From positions 2,418,001 to 2,482,000 of the forward strand of contig CM007989.1 of assembly GCA_002189035.1 (NCBI GenBank): a DNA stretch of 64,000 nucleotides, written 5' to 3'. Positions 12,357 to 23,002 of this stretch are shown in pieces. A model generated the notes under the pieces. That model ran no database searches, was not told the DNA's origin, and saw nothing but the letters and a program-made list of their open reading frames with translations. The stretch is from Utricularia gibba (taxonomy: Eukaryota; Streptophyta; Magnoliopsida; Lamiales; Lentibulariaceae). The position numbers and the translations under genes are program-made. Position 1 is the first letter of the stretch, and each line of letters begins with the position of its first letter.

Positions 12357-14277
12357 ATGTCGGAAAAAGGCAAGGAATTCAGTGAGCCCATCAAAGTTTT
12401 TCATGATAAATCAATGCGCATTCATGAATTGATTGTAATTTTAAGATGATTGTTGGCTTGGATTTTAGGGTCAGTGAGGGATTTCCTGTCTTCAGCTGTG
12501 GAAGTTGCTAAAATGGCTGGGGAGGTACCCATCCAATCAAATTCCTCCGCCTTTTATTCTCTTTGGTTTCATCATGTGTTCTGGCTGTTCCTCTCAGATT
12601 ATCCGCTCTGCGTTCTATGAAACAAAGACCGTGGAGCACAAGGGCCTGGTAACTTCTCGGCTCATCAATCTTTTTTTTTTTGTATCAATCATGATGCTTC
12701 GACTTTTCAAATTGATTCTCTCATTCTGGGCCTCTTCGTTGTGATGTTTATGAAATGTTTTTGATTGTTGTCGCGGTGGATTACTCTTTATTGTCTCGAA
12801 ACGGTAACTCTCACCATCAAGACTTTCAAAAGTAATAGTTGTGTGGTTTTTTGTTATAATGGCTTGGAGCTGATTTACTATCACAGCAAGAACAAACATA
12901 TTTGCATTTACTATTGTAGGTGGATTTGGTGACAGAGACTGATAAAAGATGTGAAAAGGTCATCTTCGAATTTCTGAAAAGAGAGTATCCTGATCATAAG
13001 GTCAGTTCCGATGTTTACAGTGTGAGCTTGGGCCGAATCAGAATTGACTCCATTATGAAAATGTTTCAGACACCATGTTTTGTATTTTCAATGTAATTGT
13101 TCGTGTGCTTGGCATACGTGTTGCTGATTTTAGTTCATTGGGGAAGAAACCACTGCTGCTTATGGTGCTACTGAGTTGACAAATGAACCAACTTGGCTTG
13201 TCGATCCTGTCGATGGAACGACTAACTTTGTACATGGGCACGTATTCTAAATGTTTTCAGTTGTTGATGAGCAAACCTCCATGCTGTCTATTTGAAAGGA
13301 AACAAAAAAATGCAGGTTTCCATTTGTTTGTGTATCCATCGGCTTCACCATTGACCGAATACCAACAGTCGGTGTTGTCTATAACCCAATCATCGATGAG
13401 GTAGGATGATTGTGCTTGTTTTGTTCCTCAACATGATTTTGGATCAAAACTTTCATGGTCTTTCTTCTGCACATAGCTCTTCACTGCAGTTCGGGGAGAA
13501 GGTGCTTTTCTCAATGGGAAACCAATCAAAGGTGCTTTGTTTGTATACATCTGAAATATTGGAGTCTGTTTCTATACTTGTTTAAAACTTGGAATTCCTC
13601 AGCATCATTGCAGAAGGAGCTTGTAAAATCCCTACTTGTCACAGAGGTGAGTACTACGTTACTGCAGAATGAATGCATCTGCAGGAGGCTAATACAGCTT
13701 TCATCTTCCCAAGGTGGGGACGAACCGTGAAAAAGCCACTGTGGATGCCACAACGAACAGGATCAACAGCCTACTCTACAAGGTGAATCTTCTAATGACT
13801 CCCACTTGTGTTTTTGCATTGTGGTCTGAAAAAAGATCATCATCTTGGGCAGGTGAGGTCGATACGAATGTGCGGCTCGTGCGCATTAGACTTATGTAGC
13901 GTTGCTTGTGGACGCATCGACTTGTTCTACGAACTCGGTTTCGGTGGCCCCTGGTAAGTGTTCTCCCAGCCTGCACCCACACCAGGAACCTTCTCCATCA
14001 ATCCATAAACAAGGTTCATGCCTTCAGGGACGTGGCTGCTGGTGCACTTATTGTTACTGAAGCAGGAGGCCTTGTATTCGACCCGTGAGTAACACGATCA
14101 CAACACCTTACTTTCTGATTGATGAAGCTATTACCAAGCTAAGCTCATTGTTTCGACATTTGTTTCCTTTCCGACAACAGCTCCGGTAAGGATTTCGACA
14201 TCACCTCTCAGAGGGTTGCAGCCAGCAACGGTGAGTTGAAAGACAAGTTCCTTGAGGCTTTGAGAGACGCAGAATGA
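12357..14277 (+). CDS. VTC4: Inositol monophosphatase / L-galactose-1-phosphate phosphatase (VTC4 type)
   Basis: Twelve exons: 12357-12381, 12469-12524, 12598-12648, 12920-13000, 13134-13237, 13316-13400, 13477-13531, 13603-13646, 13714-13782, 13853-13953, 14028-14084, 14181-14277. They give 274 residues, normal for the family. Members are Mg2+-dependent phosphatases acting on myo-inositol phosphate and, in plants, on L-galactose-1-phosphate in ascorbate synthesis. Diagnostic motifs are [20 protein letters not shown] (metal-binding aspartates), and GGPWDVAAG with EAGG near the C terminus. The intron after exon 5 begins GC (13238-13239), not GT; no GT donor keeps the phase, so a GC-AG intron is inferred. 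The 25-base first exon is inferred from an ATG with a well-placed donor and is the least certain part. The exact substrate preference cannot be read from sequence. Confidence 0.92.
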
Positions 14278-14888
14278 GTGACGGCTGCCCCCAGATATCA
14301 ACACGCCAAGGGTGCTGAGTACTGATAAAAACAGTCCACACTTTCCAGTGAATTTCAGACAAGCATTCATGAAATTGATACAATTTATCATGATTTTATC
14401 ATAAAAAATGTATTGATTCAACTTCCATGTCCGGTTCAACCGGCGAAGCCATAGTATCATTTACAAAAGTGATCATCGAGTTGAAATAGATTTCCATCAT
14501 GTTCAACTCGAATTCAGAATTTTTTGAATTCGGGTTCAATAACCATTGTAAAAAATTTAAAAAATCTAAAAAAATGAAAATAATTCAACCCAAAACCACG
14601 GATAATCTATAGCATGAATTCAATCCGATTTTAAAACATTGGTTTACAATGTACATCTCCTCATTCATCATGTTATAATATTAAATTAAATAAATTGCAT
14701 CTGTATAGTAAACATGAAATTATTTTATATAACATTCAAAGTACTTTTATACATATATCCACATAATTAAACATAGATTAATACCCTATGCTCCAACCAA
14801 TAGGGGAGGTGTGGATAGGCTGCTTAGGTTTAAATGCTCCATTTATTTAGTATCCATATACACCAAACAAAGGTGACAGGGATGAGCA
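14278..14888. other. Spacer between VTC4 and the small-gene array
   Basis: It contains the phosphatase 3' UTR and AT-rich sequence; the last 50 bases match the 3' flank shared by all three array units. No gene is seen. Confidence 0.5.
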
Positions 14889-15092
14889 TCATGTGATTCT
14901 ACAGGAGTTGGCATTCTCAGGACTGAAAAAATCCTCGATCTTTGAGAGCGCATCGTTTCTCTCCTCCAGTAGCGTTGCTTCTATCTGGCGCGGCTGCGGC
15001 GCCGGGGCCGGGGCCGGTGCCGGCGAAGGCGGCGGTGCTGCCGGCTCTGCCTCCGCAGGCTTCTCCTTCTCAGATGGTTTGTCTTCGGACAT
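14889..15092 (-). CDS. Small Pro/Ala-rich protein, array copy 1
   Basis: This 67-residue single-exon protein starts MSEDKPSEKEKPAEAEPAA, continues with a PAPAPAPAP run, then a helix-like EERNDALSKIEDFF, and ends NSCRIT. It has no signal peptide or membrane segment. The last four residues (CRIT) have the shape of a CaaX prenylation box, though Thr at X is unusual. It shares start (MSE), Lys/Pro/Ala/Glu-rich middle, SKIE core and Cys-x-Ile-Thr end with the next two genes. Function unknown; I do not recognise a named family. A TATA box lies 47 bases upstream of the ATG. Confidence 0.7.
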   Translation of the reverse strand: MSEDKPSEKEKPAEAEPAAPPPSPAPAPAPAPQPRQIEATLLEERNDALSKIEDFFSPENANSCRIT

Positions 15093-16110
15093 GTCTTGGT
15101 TGTGTTAGGGGCGTAATTGGCGTCCGGAAGCCCCCGAATTTATAATAATACGAAGGGGAAAAGGTGCATGTAATATGATGTGGTAAACATGAAAGGTATA
15201 TTATGAGGATGCAACATCTAGAAATAAATAATGGGGATTTTGTATCCCTAATTTTATTTATTAATTTGTCTTTTTATAACTTTTTTTTGGATTCTTTTCA
15301 GTTTTACTACTGCATTATCGAAAAATTAAAAAAAAGGTTATAAATATGTAATTTTATTTAATTTAATAAATCAAGTGGAAATTATCCTCTTAGAATCTGG
15401 GATCCATATCTAAATTCTACCCATTATTACATTTTCACCCGTTTCTTCTTTTGAGATCTCATGGAGCATCAATTCTATAGTTTTTGTTTTCTGTTCGATT
15501 TCATAAATAAAAGGATTCTTTTAATCTCATACAAAAGAAACATGTGTACTAACATTTGATATTAAAATAAAACTTGAGCACAAAACAATGGTGGGAAAAA
15601 GTGCAAATGAGGATATTGAATAATTAAATGAAAAAGAATATTATATAACATATTTTTCAGAAATTAAAAGGCATAAAATCGTAAAAATTGGATGTGTAAA
15701 ACGAATAAAATCATATAATAGTAATATTAATATATTTTTTTTCTTATTTGTTTGGTGTGTAGTTCTTCTTGAAACATCAATTTAGACTGAGGTTTTTATT
15801 TCTTTGTTTGCTTTTTTTTTTATTGGCACAAGATTATCTAAAATAACTTATTTCATATCAATAAGGTTGCAGATACTTTATTTAAAAAGTTTGATGTTCA
15901 CCATGAATTGTTTAACAAGACGGCAAGCAAATTATCTAAAAATCCCTAAATCCACATTTATTTCAATTCATGTATCAAATGTATCATATTTTAAATCTAA
16001 ATAAATTACGTCAATATAATAAATACAAATTACTTTTCAAATACTCAACCTATTTTATATATTCCATTTATATATGATCCATATACACACAAAGGTGACG
16101 GGAACGAGCA
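15093..16110. other. Spacer between array copies 1 and 2
   Basis: Starts with the copy 1 promoter and leader, then AT-rich sequence homologous to the spacer following copy 2. No other gene. Confidence 0.6.
15139..15144 (-). promoter_or_regulatory. TATA box of array copy 1
   Basis: TATAAA on the minus strand within a block (CGTATTATTATAAATT) conserved in all three copies, 47 bases upstream of the ATG. This implies a leader of only about 15-25 bases. Confidence 0.6.
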
Positions 16111-16329
16111 TCATGTGATCGTACAGCAGTTGGGATTTTCAGGATGCAACTTGTTCTCAATCTTTGATAACATATCGTCTCCATCCTCCCACATTGATGG
16201 CGGATACCGGCTCCGCTGCACTTCCGCCGCAGGCGCAGGCGCCGGCGCCGGCGCTGGCTTGTCCTCCTCCGCAGGCTTGTCCTCCTCCGCAGGCTTCTCG
16301 TTCTTAGGAGATGTTTTGGTTTCCGACAT
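16111..16329 (-). CDS. Small Pro/Lys-rich protein, array copy 2
   Basis: This 72-residue protein begins MSETKTSPKNEKPAEEDKP. The six-residue unit KPAEED occurs twice in tandem, followed by KPAPAPAPAP, then a Trp-containing acidic segment MWEDGDDMLSKIENKL and the tail NPNCCTIT. The double Cys before TIT could be one prenylated (CTIT) and one palmitoylated site, but that is inference. The internal hexapeptide duplication shows how the middle of these proteins changes length. Single exon, conserved TATA promoter 48 bases upstream. Function unknown. Confidence 0.7.
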   Translation of the reverse strand: MSETKTSPKNEKPAEEDKPAEEDKPAPAPAPAPAAEVQRSRYPPSMWEDGDDMLSKIENKLHPENPNCCTIT

Positions 16330-17705
16330 ATCTTGGTACTGTTAGAAGTGCAATTGGCGTCCCTGAAGCCCCCCAATTTATAATAATACGAAAGGGAAAA
16401 GGTGCATGCAATATGATGCGGTAAACATGATATTATATTATGAGGATTTCATATTTTGCTAAAATTCCTAGCACTAAATAATGGGGATTTTGTATCCCAA
16501 ATTTTATTTATTAATCTGTCTTTTTATAATTTTTTCGATTCCTTTCAATTTTATTACTGCATTGTAGAAAAACAAAAAAAATTATAAATGTCTAATATTA
16601 TTTAATTTAATAAGCCAAGTGGAAATTATCCTTTTCGAATTCAGGATCCATGTATCTAAATTTTACCAGTTATTATATTTTTAACCGTATCATTTTCATT
16701 CTCGTTGAGATCTCAGGAAACATTAATTCTATGATTTTTTTTGTTAGATTTCGTAAATAAAAAGATCCTCTTAATCTTATATTATGTATTTTCATCAAGA
16801 GGAAGAAATATAAAATCATGATTGAATATTCAAAATGGTATCATACTAGAGTGTCGGACACGTACCAAACAAATAGTACATAACAGTATGTGTAAATTTA
16901 ATAAATTAATATTAAAACTATACAATTTATTAATATGTAACTTTTTTCTATATCCAAAAATACTTAATTAATCCTAATCGACTTTATCTCATCCTATAAA
17001 TAATATAATTTTGGAAAATTTTATTATATAATAATAATATTTATTATTATTATTAAAAATATGATATATATATATATATATATCCTATAATAGAATAATT
17101 TATACTTCGATGTATACCATATCCATATATTAATGTGTCTACATATAATATATTCATCAACTTACATATTATACAAAAGTCGATGGGACGTAACATTTAA
17201 TATTAAAACAAAACTCGAGCTCATGACAACAATGGAAGAAAGGCCACTTAGTGAGGATATTGAATAACATAAAACTGTAAAAAATGGATTTGTAAAACGG
17301 AAAATATCATATAATTATTACGTTAATCTTAATATTTTTCTTGTTATCTGTTCAATGTGTAGTCTTTCTTGAAACATCAATTTTAAAAACGTAGATTGAG
17401 GTTTTTATTTCTTTGTTCGCTTTTTTTTTTATTGGCACAAGATTGTCTAAAATAACTTATTTCATATCAATAAGGTCACAAATGCTTTATTGAAAAAGTT
17501 TGATGTTAGCCATGAATTGCTTCATAAGATGGCAATTAAATTATATAAAAATTCCTAAATCCACATTTATTGCAATTCATATATCAAATGTATCATATTT
17601 ATAATCTAAATAAATTACATCCATATAATAATTACAAATTACTTTTCAAATACTCAACATATTTATATATGATCCATGTACACCCAAAGGTGACAGGGAC
17701 GCGCA
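16330..17705. other. Spacer between array copies 2 and 3
   Basis: Holds the copy 2 promoter, about 1 kb of AT-rich sequence including a (TA)n microsatellite near 17064-17083, and the block homologous to the previous spacer. No other gene. Confidence 0.6.
16377..16382 (-). promoter_or_regulatory. TATA box of array copy 2
   Basis: Same conserved block as in copy 1, 48 bases upstream of the ATG. Confidence 0.6.
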
Positions 17706-17876
17706 TCATGTGATCGTACAGCAGTGGGCTTTCTCAAACTTGTTATCAATCTTTGATACCATTTCATCTTCATCCCCCCACGGTGGTGGCGCGGGCTGGC
17801 GCGGCTCCTCAGCCGGCGCTGGCTTGTCCTTCTTCGCAGGCTTCTCCTTCTTTCGAGATGTTTTGGCTTCGGACAT
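17706..17876 (-). CDS. Small Lys/Pro-rich protein, array copy 3
   Basis: This frame encodes 56 residues starting MSEAKTSRKKEKPAKKDKP, more basic than its siblings. It has a shortened Pro-rich part (PAPAEEPRQPAPPPW), an acidic GDEDEMVSKIDNKFE segment and the tail KAHCCTIT. The last four residues, CTIT, are identical to copy 2. It is shorter than most automated thresholds. The open frame, conserved start, conserved end and conserved TATA spacing argue that it is a real gene and not a relic. Function unknown. Confidence 0.68.
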   Translation of the reverse strand: MSEAKTSRKKEKPAKKDKPAPAEEPRQPAPPPWGDEDEMVSKIDNKFEKAHCCTIT

Positions 17877-18306
17877 ATCTTGGTACTTTTAGGGGTGCAA
17901 TTGGCGTCCCTGAAGCCCCGCCAAATTTATAATAATACGAAAGGGAAAAGTGTATGCGATATGATGTGGTAAACATGAAATTATATTATGAGGTTTCCCT
18001 ATTTTGCTACAATTTCTGGCACTAAATAATGGGGATTTTGTATCCCTAATTTTATTATTTAAATAATAAATCACTATATATTATTAATTTACCATTTATT
18101 TGCTCCTACATGGGCCTCATGCTGTCTTAACTGACGGAAAGCAGGCCCGTGAGGAAAATCTATCAGGCCCAGGTTGGAGAGAATGTTGGACGGCGCCGTT
18201 TTGATGACATATATATCTCCTTGGATCATGGGGATTAGGGTTAGGGTTTCAACATCAAATCAGTTTTGGGCAATTACTGGCGTCGGAGTCTTCCCATTTT
18301 ACTCAC
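17877..18306. other. Array copy 3 promoter and OB-fold gene leader
   Basis: Holds the copy 3 promoter to about 18056, where array homology stops, then a divergent promoter for the plus-strand OB-fold gene with AGGGTTAGGGTTT boxes near 18236-18250. No other gene. Confidence 0.5.
17926..17931 (-). promoter_or_regulatory. TATA box of array copy 3
   Basis: Same conserved block as copies 1 and 2, 50 bases upstream of the ATG. Confidence 0.6.
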
Positions 18307-19113
18307 ATGGAATCCAAAGCACCGACGGCGACGACGTCTCAGCGAAACGGTGAGCCCGCCCCCACCAACAAGCGCAGCCTGCGGAAACCGGTTTTTGTGA
18401 AAGTCGAGAGCCTGAAACCAGGGACGAACGGGCATACGCTGGTGGTAATGGTGTTACAATCAAACGCAGTTTCGAGCAAGAAGCCTAGGTCCCAGAATTT
18501 CCGTGGATCTCAAAATCAAAACGCTAAAATTGCGGAGTGCCTCGTCGGTGATGAAACTGGAACCATCCTCTTCACCGCTCGAAACGAACAAGGTTTGAAA
18601 TTTTCATGCCCTATTTTTTAAATGTTTGTATGTTGGATTTATTTCTCACTTCGAATCAACTAATTGTCCATGCCTGGAAGGATTCCGAGGGAAAGTGGCT
18701 CTTTTGGATCCTTCCTTTTACTTTGCCCGAGGAAAAGAGTTTTTCATTTTAGTTTACCCTCGTAGCGTAGTGCTACAGCCTTTTTGTTCTTCAAACAAGT
18801 GTTCAATTCGCCCCTTGCACCCTGCTCCAACCCAAGTAGCAAAGAGATGCGTAGATGAGTATATCTATCTTGCCGATCATAAATCCCCTGGTTTGATGCT
18901 TAGAAGTACTCCATGTTTGCAGTTGACCTGATGAAGCCCGGAAGCACGGTGATACTCCGAAATGCAAAGATCGACATGTTCAAGGGGTCGATGAGGCTGG
19001 CTGTGGACAAATGGGGTCGCGTTGAGGTTGCAGAACCAGCGACCTTTGTTGTCAAGGAGGACAACAATCTATCATTGGTGGAGTATGAGTTAGTGAACGT
19101 TGAAGACTCTTGA
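18307..19113 (+). CDS. OB-fold nucleic-acid-binding protein (At4g28440-like, SOSS-B-like)
   Basis: Two exons, 18307-18592 and 18923-19113, join in phase (exon 1 ends phase 1) to 158 residues. After a low-complexity N terminus with a basic patch (TNKRSLRKP), the protein has a single OB-fold: KPVFVKVESLKPG, AECLVGDETGTILF, then LMKPGSTVILRNAKIDMFKG and MRLAVDKWGRVE. This pattern matches the plant family of Arabidopsis At4g28440 and resembles the single-stranded-DNA-binding SOSS-B/hSSB proteins. The likely role is RNA or ssDNA binding; the in vivo substrate is not evident. The intron is GT-AG, 330 bases. Confidence 0.92.
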
Positions 19114-19882
19114 AGAGAGAAAGGAAGTTCATGGTATTGGGGTTTCAGTTGTGTTGTCTTTAGGGTTTTAACATGGTATACCACAAACTTTGTTCGGGTA
19201 TACATGTTTAAGATTGGCTGCTCGGTTGATGTATCGAATATCACTTTCAAGCATGCGTATTATTATGTTTATGGGGCACAGGCTCTTACAAACTCCTGAA
19301 TCCTAGCAGAAAACTGAGGCCCTGTTTGCAAGGCACTCCTCTACTGAAACCCAAGACAGGGGCATGTGATAAAGACAACAGGCAGAAACAACTGCTGATG
19401 CATTATAAGATACAATGAAATGACAAGATGAAGCCAGATTGTCACAATGATTATCCCAAGCATTAAATTGCTTGTGCTCGCAGAAAGAATGGGAAGTGAC
19501 TCTGAGACACAAAAGAACTCTGCTGGAACCACCCAAGAGTCTTCATAGATCATCAAGGGCATCTGATGAATACCAAACATTAGCGTGATGTTTGTCAAAG
19601 GTTATCCATCGCCAACTGTTGCTGAAAACAATGGAAAGGAAAATCTTCCACAAATTCCATCCCACAGAAGCTTGAAAAACAAACACCAAGGAAAGCCACA
19701 CGTTGAATTACTTGAACTACTGCATAAACCTCTCTAGTAGCATATTTGGCCTACAATGTCTATAGGGAACTATAACTTCTTCTACATGATGGTGCATCTC
19801 AATTATCCAGACACAAGAGAATTCGTCTTAAAGTAAGCCCCTTTCAGGTTAGATTTTAAATCAGCGAGAGAAAGAGGTTTAC
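19114..19882. other. Convergent 3' region
   Basis: This region lies between the converging OB-fold (+) and NFD6-like (-) genes and should hold both 3' UTRs. A short C-terminal exon of the NFD6-like gene may lie here but I could not fix it. No independent gene. Confidence 0.4.
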
Positions 19883-20247
19883 CTTGGATATGCCAAACAT
19901 GGCCACTAGGGGCGCGTGAGAGCAAAGAGGTAAGCACGGCGGAGGCGGCAGCACTGTGGTATGGCAATAGAGAGACGGCGCAGACTCTACTCATCTCCAC
20001 TGGTGACCTAATTTGAGGCAGCGCCACAATACGATGAAATGTAAAGAAATCAGCCGTATTATTTATCACTAGTATCGAATTCTCAGCACTAAAACCTGGA
20101 AATGCGCGTCCGCAGCGGATTTCGAGAGGCGATGCCAAGTGGAGAGGGAGCGGCTCTCGGCTTTAAGCCAGACGAAATCGTTGTTGCGGCGCCGCGACAA
20201 GAAGATCCAGCAGAGCGAATGAGCGTTCTCGCGGCGACGGCGGCCAT
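19883..20247 (-). CDS. NFD6: NUCLEAR FUSION DEFECTIVE 6-like organellar protein
   Basis: Exon 1 is 20096-20247 (ATG giving MAAVAARTLIRSAG); an upstream in-frame ATG at 20277 would add ten residues. Exon 2 is 19883-20007. The splice gives ISR|SPVEMSRVCAVSLLP followed by YHSAAASAVLTSLLS, the signature of small plant NFD6 proteins. These are imported into mitochondria or plastids; the Arabidopsis member is needed for polar nuclear fusion in the female gametophyte. The N terminus is Arg/Ser/Ala-rich with no acidic residues, as expected for a transit peptide. Exon 2 ends in phase 1 before a good donor (GTAAAC); the short last exon is not resolved. Reading through that donor would give 26 more residues before a stop at 19803, possibly a retained-intron isoform. 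Confidence 0.78.
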
Positions 20248-20277
20248 GACGGGCGACCGGCAATCGGCTACAGACAA

Positions 20278-20849
20278 AAGGGCTTTGCGTGGGTTTGGAT
20301 GCTCTCATGCTCCACTGCAGTTCCCTTATTCCAGGTTTGACGTAGAGGCGAGTGCGAGCTGGCCCAGCTCCCATAGAAACAGGCCAAGACCGAAGGGAGC
20401 GGCTCAGCCCAGACAGGCGCCGTAGACAAGATAGAGCCTTTTTTTTTTGTGATTTAAGATAAGTTTGGTATAATTTCAAAAAAAAATTCTAAAAAAACAA
20501 TTCAATTTTTATTAAAGTTGAAAGATGCAATTGGGTTCTGTCGAAATTACCAAAAGCCCACTCCAGTTCTAGTCGAGCATGCGAAATTATTCTGTGATAA
20601 ATGTAATTTCACAAAGACTCTTAACAGACAAACACTTGGGAGTCCTTGCGATGTCCAGAACAAGAGCAGCATGATAGCAGCCATGGTCAAAAATCACATT
20701 GTAAAAAGAACCAGATGAGAGCATCATTACATTGTAAAAGGCTCTCTTTTTGTCTGACATACATACATGCACGTATAGTATATATATATGATGATGAAGA
20801 TGATGATGATGACACAATGAAGGCAGATGATGATGCATTCTCCCACTTG
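20278..20849. other. NFD6-like promoter and translocator 3' UTR
   Basis: About 200 bases of NFD6-like leader and promoter, then the probable translocator 3' UTR, which contains a (GAT)n microsatellite near 20788-20813. No other gene. Confidence 0.5.
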
Positions 20850-23002
20850 TTATGCGGATTTCAGTTTCTGCAAAGGAGAATCTCAATACTGTTAGAGCCT
20901 CCATCAGGGCTGAGGAAAGCTGGAAGGGTCAATGGAGAAGAGAGCTTACCCGTTTCTCTTCCTCTATCTTGGCCTTGATCACTGAGTACATCGCCACTCC
21001 TGCTATGGCAATGCATGTCCCGATTCCAGTTTGCAGAGAAATCTTGTTACCGAAGACGATGATGGAGAATCCTATGACAAACACACGCTTCAGCACGTTC
21101 CCAACAGCGTGAGTTAGTGGAGCTACCCTCTCCAGTGTGTTGGTGGCGAGCTGAGGCAGAGATGTTTTTCAGAATGAGTGAAGTTGCAGGTATGGGATGT
21201 GGCTTGTCAGGCCATGGTGTACTGACCTGGTTGTAGAGATGGTAAAACAGACCAACCCACAGGAGATCAGTGACGAACTTGGTCAAGCCAACCTTGGCAA
21301 TCGCATCACTGAAGCCGTGTTTCAAGAGTTGAGGCCCTTCAACCTGTATCGTAGTGTTCAGATATCATCAAGCAACGAAACCAGGTAATGTAAACCAGAA
21401 GGATTATGTTTGCTGGAAAGAGACTCACAATAACGGCTGGAGGAATGCAGACAATAAGGGCAATAATTGAAATGTATGCATACAAGTTAGTGCTATCCAA
21501 GTCAGTCTGCAAGAATAAGCAGATGATGAGCGAAATGATTTGAAAAAAAAAGGATCCAGTAAATAAGATAGGAACAAACCATGGCTTTCTTGGAGTATAT
21601 GCTCCTGTAAGTGAAGGAGATATTGGAAATCATGGCACTGATGAAGCCAGTCCAGTTAAACGACAGTTCAGTCAATGAAGCCATCGAAACACCTGCAATT
21701 ATCTCAAAGCTTCAAAAAATGAAAAAGGGTCTGACGCTACTTCAAGATCATTACACACACTGAGCTGAGTTACTCAAGTTTCTACAGTTGTTGTGGAACA
21801 CAAAAATGTATGCTTGAGAGAACTTTCCTTCGAAATTTAAACAGAAAACAACATATTCTTGCTAGCATCTATCTTGCCTTCAGTAGATATGATTCAGTGG
21901 GTATTAGAGAAAGGCTTACCGATAACGACAGGGGCGAGTGAAAGCCATAACGTGAATGGAATCTGCTGCCCAAGGACAAACTGAGAAGCCGCAGCATTGA
22001 AGAAAGGCTCCAACGCTGAATCCACAAAAAGAAGTCAGATGTTAAACAACTACCCCTAAAGAAAACGAGAAAAATCCTGAGATCCTGAACCTTTGATGGT
22101 GTGAGTGAAAGAAACAGCAACTGCAGCAAAAGAGACATTGCTGGTTATATGGCCGATAGCATGACAAACAGCAACTGGGATCAAAAGCTTTAACAGGTTT
22201 GAATCGATTGGCTGCAGTTAAAAATCAGAGAACAAAAATTCAAATAAACACTTGATCCACAAAAAAAAAAAACGCTTAAATAAAGAGAACACTCACAGCT
22301 CGTTTTGGGAGGCCAACTGCCCAAGAAATCAGACAGTACACAACTCCCACAAACAAGTGAATAGCAGACACAAAGCTGCAAACATCAGTAGCAAAATTAA
22401 TCAATCGCAAAAGCAAACCATTTTTGTATTAAATGATAAGCGGGCTCTTACTAAGGATAAGGGAAGTAATTGTAGATCTTCTTGTTGATAATGTTGAAGA
22501 TGACGTTAAGAAAATACCTGGAAGCAGTAAGAAAGTAAATTTTTCATTCCAAAAAAAAAAGCCATTTGGAGTAAAAGAGCAACGAAACATACCACATGAA
22601 GAAGAAGAATCCGGTTACAAGAGCCGGGTATTTCTCCAAAAACCCAACTTTCGCGCTGCAAAGAAACAACTCCGCCTTAGGTAAAAACCGAAAAGCTCGA
22701 AACGGATCGGGGCGTAAGAAACGGACCTCACCCGGAAGAATCGCTGCCTTCGGCAGGGGAGGAAGCCGCGGCGAAGCAAGTGGTAATCTTTCTGTTGCTA
22801 ACATCTGAGGGAGCGACGGCGATAGACTTGGGAGCCCCCAGCAGGACTGCCGGTGGTTTCAGCTGGCACCGCATTGCCAAATGCCCATTACCCTCGACTT
22901 CCGCATTGCGCGATAACGCGGCTAATCTGAAGACCCCGCCGCCGGCTTGGGAGGAAGCGCGATGCCGCGGGTGGTGGCGCCGGAGAGCATGCGTGACTCC
23001 AT
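20850..23002 (-). CDS. TPT: Triose-phosphate/phosphate translocator, chloroplast envelope (apparent one-base frameshift in transit peptide)
   Basis: Exons in order: 22732-23002, 22593-22655, 22452-22517, 22297-22375, 22091-22211, 21920-22015, 21580-21692, 21429-21506, 21227-21343, 20950-21150, 20850-20867. The carrier exchanges stromal triose phosphate for cytosolic phosphate across the inner envelope. The mature part is complete: [47 protein letters not shown]-like segment, [24 protein letters not shown], and an 18-base last exon encoding KLKSA. The product would be about 407 residues. In exon 1 the ATG frame ([13 protein letters not shown]) hits TAG after 26 codons, while the frame carrying the rest of the transit peptide ([13 protein letters not shown]) and splicing correctly lies one base over. 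One extra G in the run at 22934-22937 (CCCC on plus) restores it. Confidence 0.9.

Larger units (their letters stand above)
14850..18056 (-). repeat. Tandem triplication, units of about 1.2-1.6 kb
   Basis: Three head-to-tail units start at about 14850, 16070 and 17660. Each begins (plus-strand view) with a shared block ending in CAAAGGTGAC, then a small minus-strand gene, then a shared promoter, then (units 1 and 2) a long AT-rich region. The two long regions at about 15735-16065 and 17335-17660 are clearly homologous along their length with small indels. Unit 3 keeps the gene and promoter but homology stops near 18056. The three genes differ more in the middle of the coding region than at the promoter or C-terminal codons. 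Confidence 0.85.

Noticed and set aside
14889-17876. Identification of the small array proteins as heterotrimeric G-protein gamma subunits
   Set aside because: A CaaX-like tail is shared, but the G-gamma coiled-coil core is absent and the proteins are too short.
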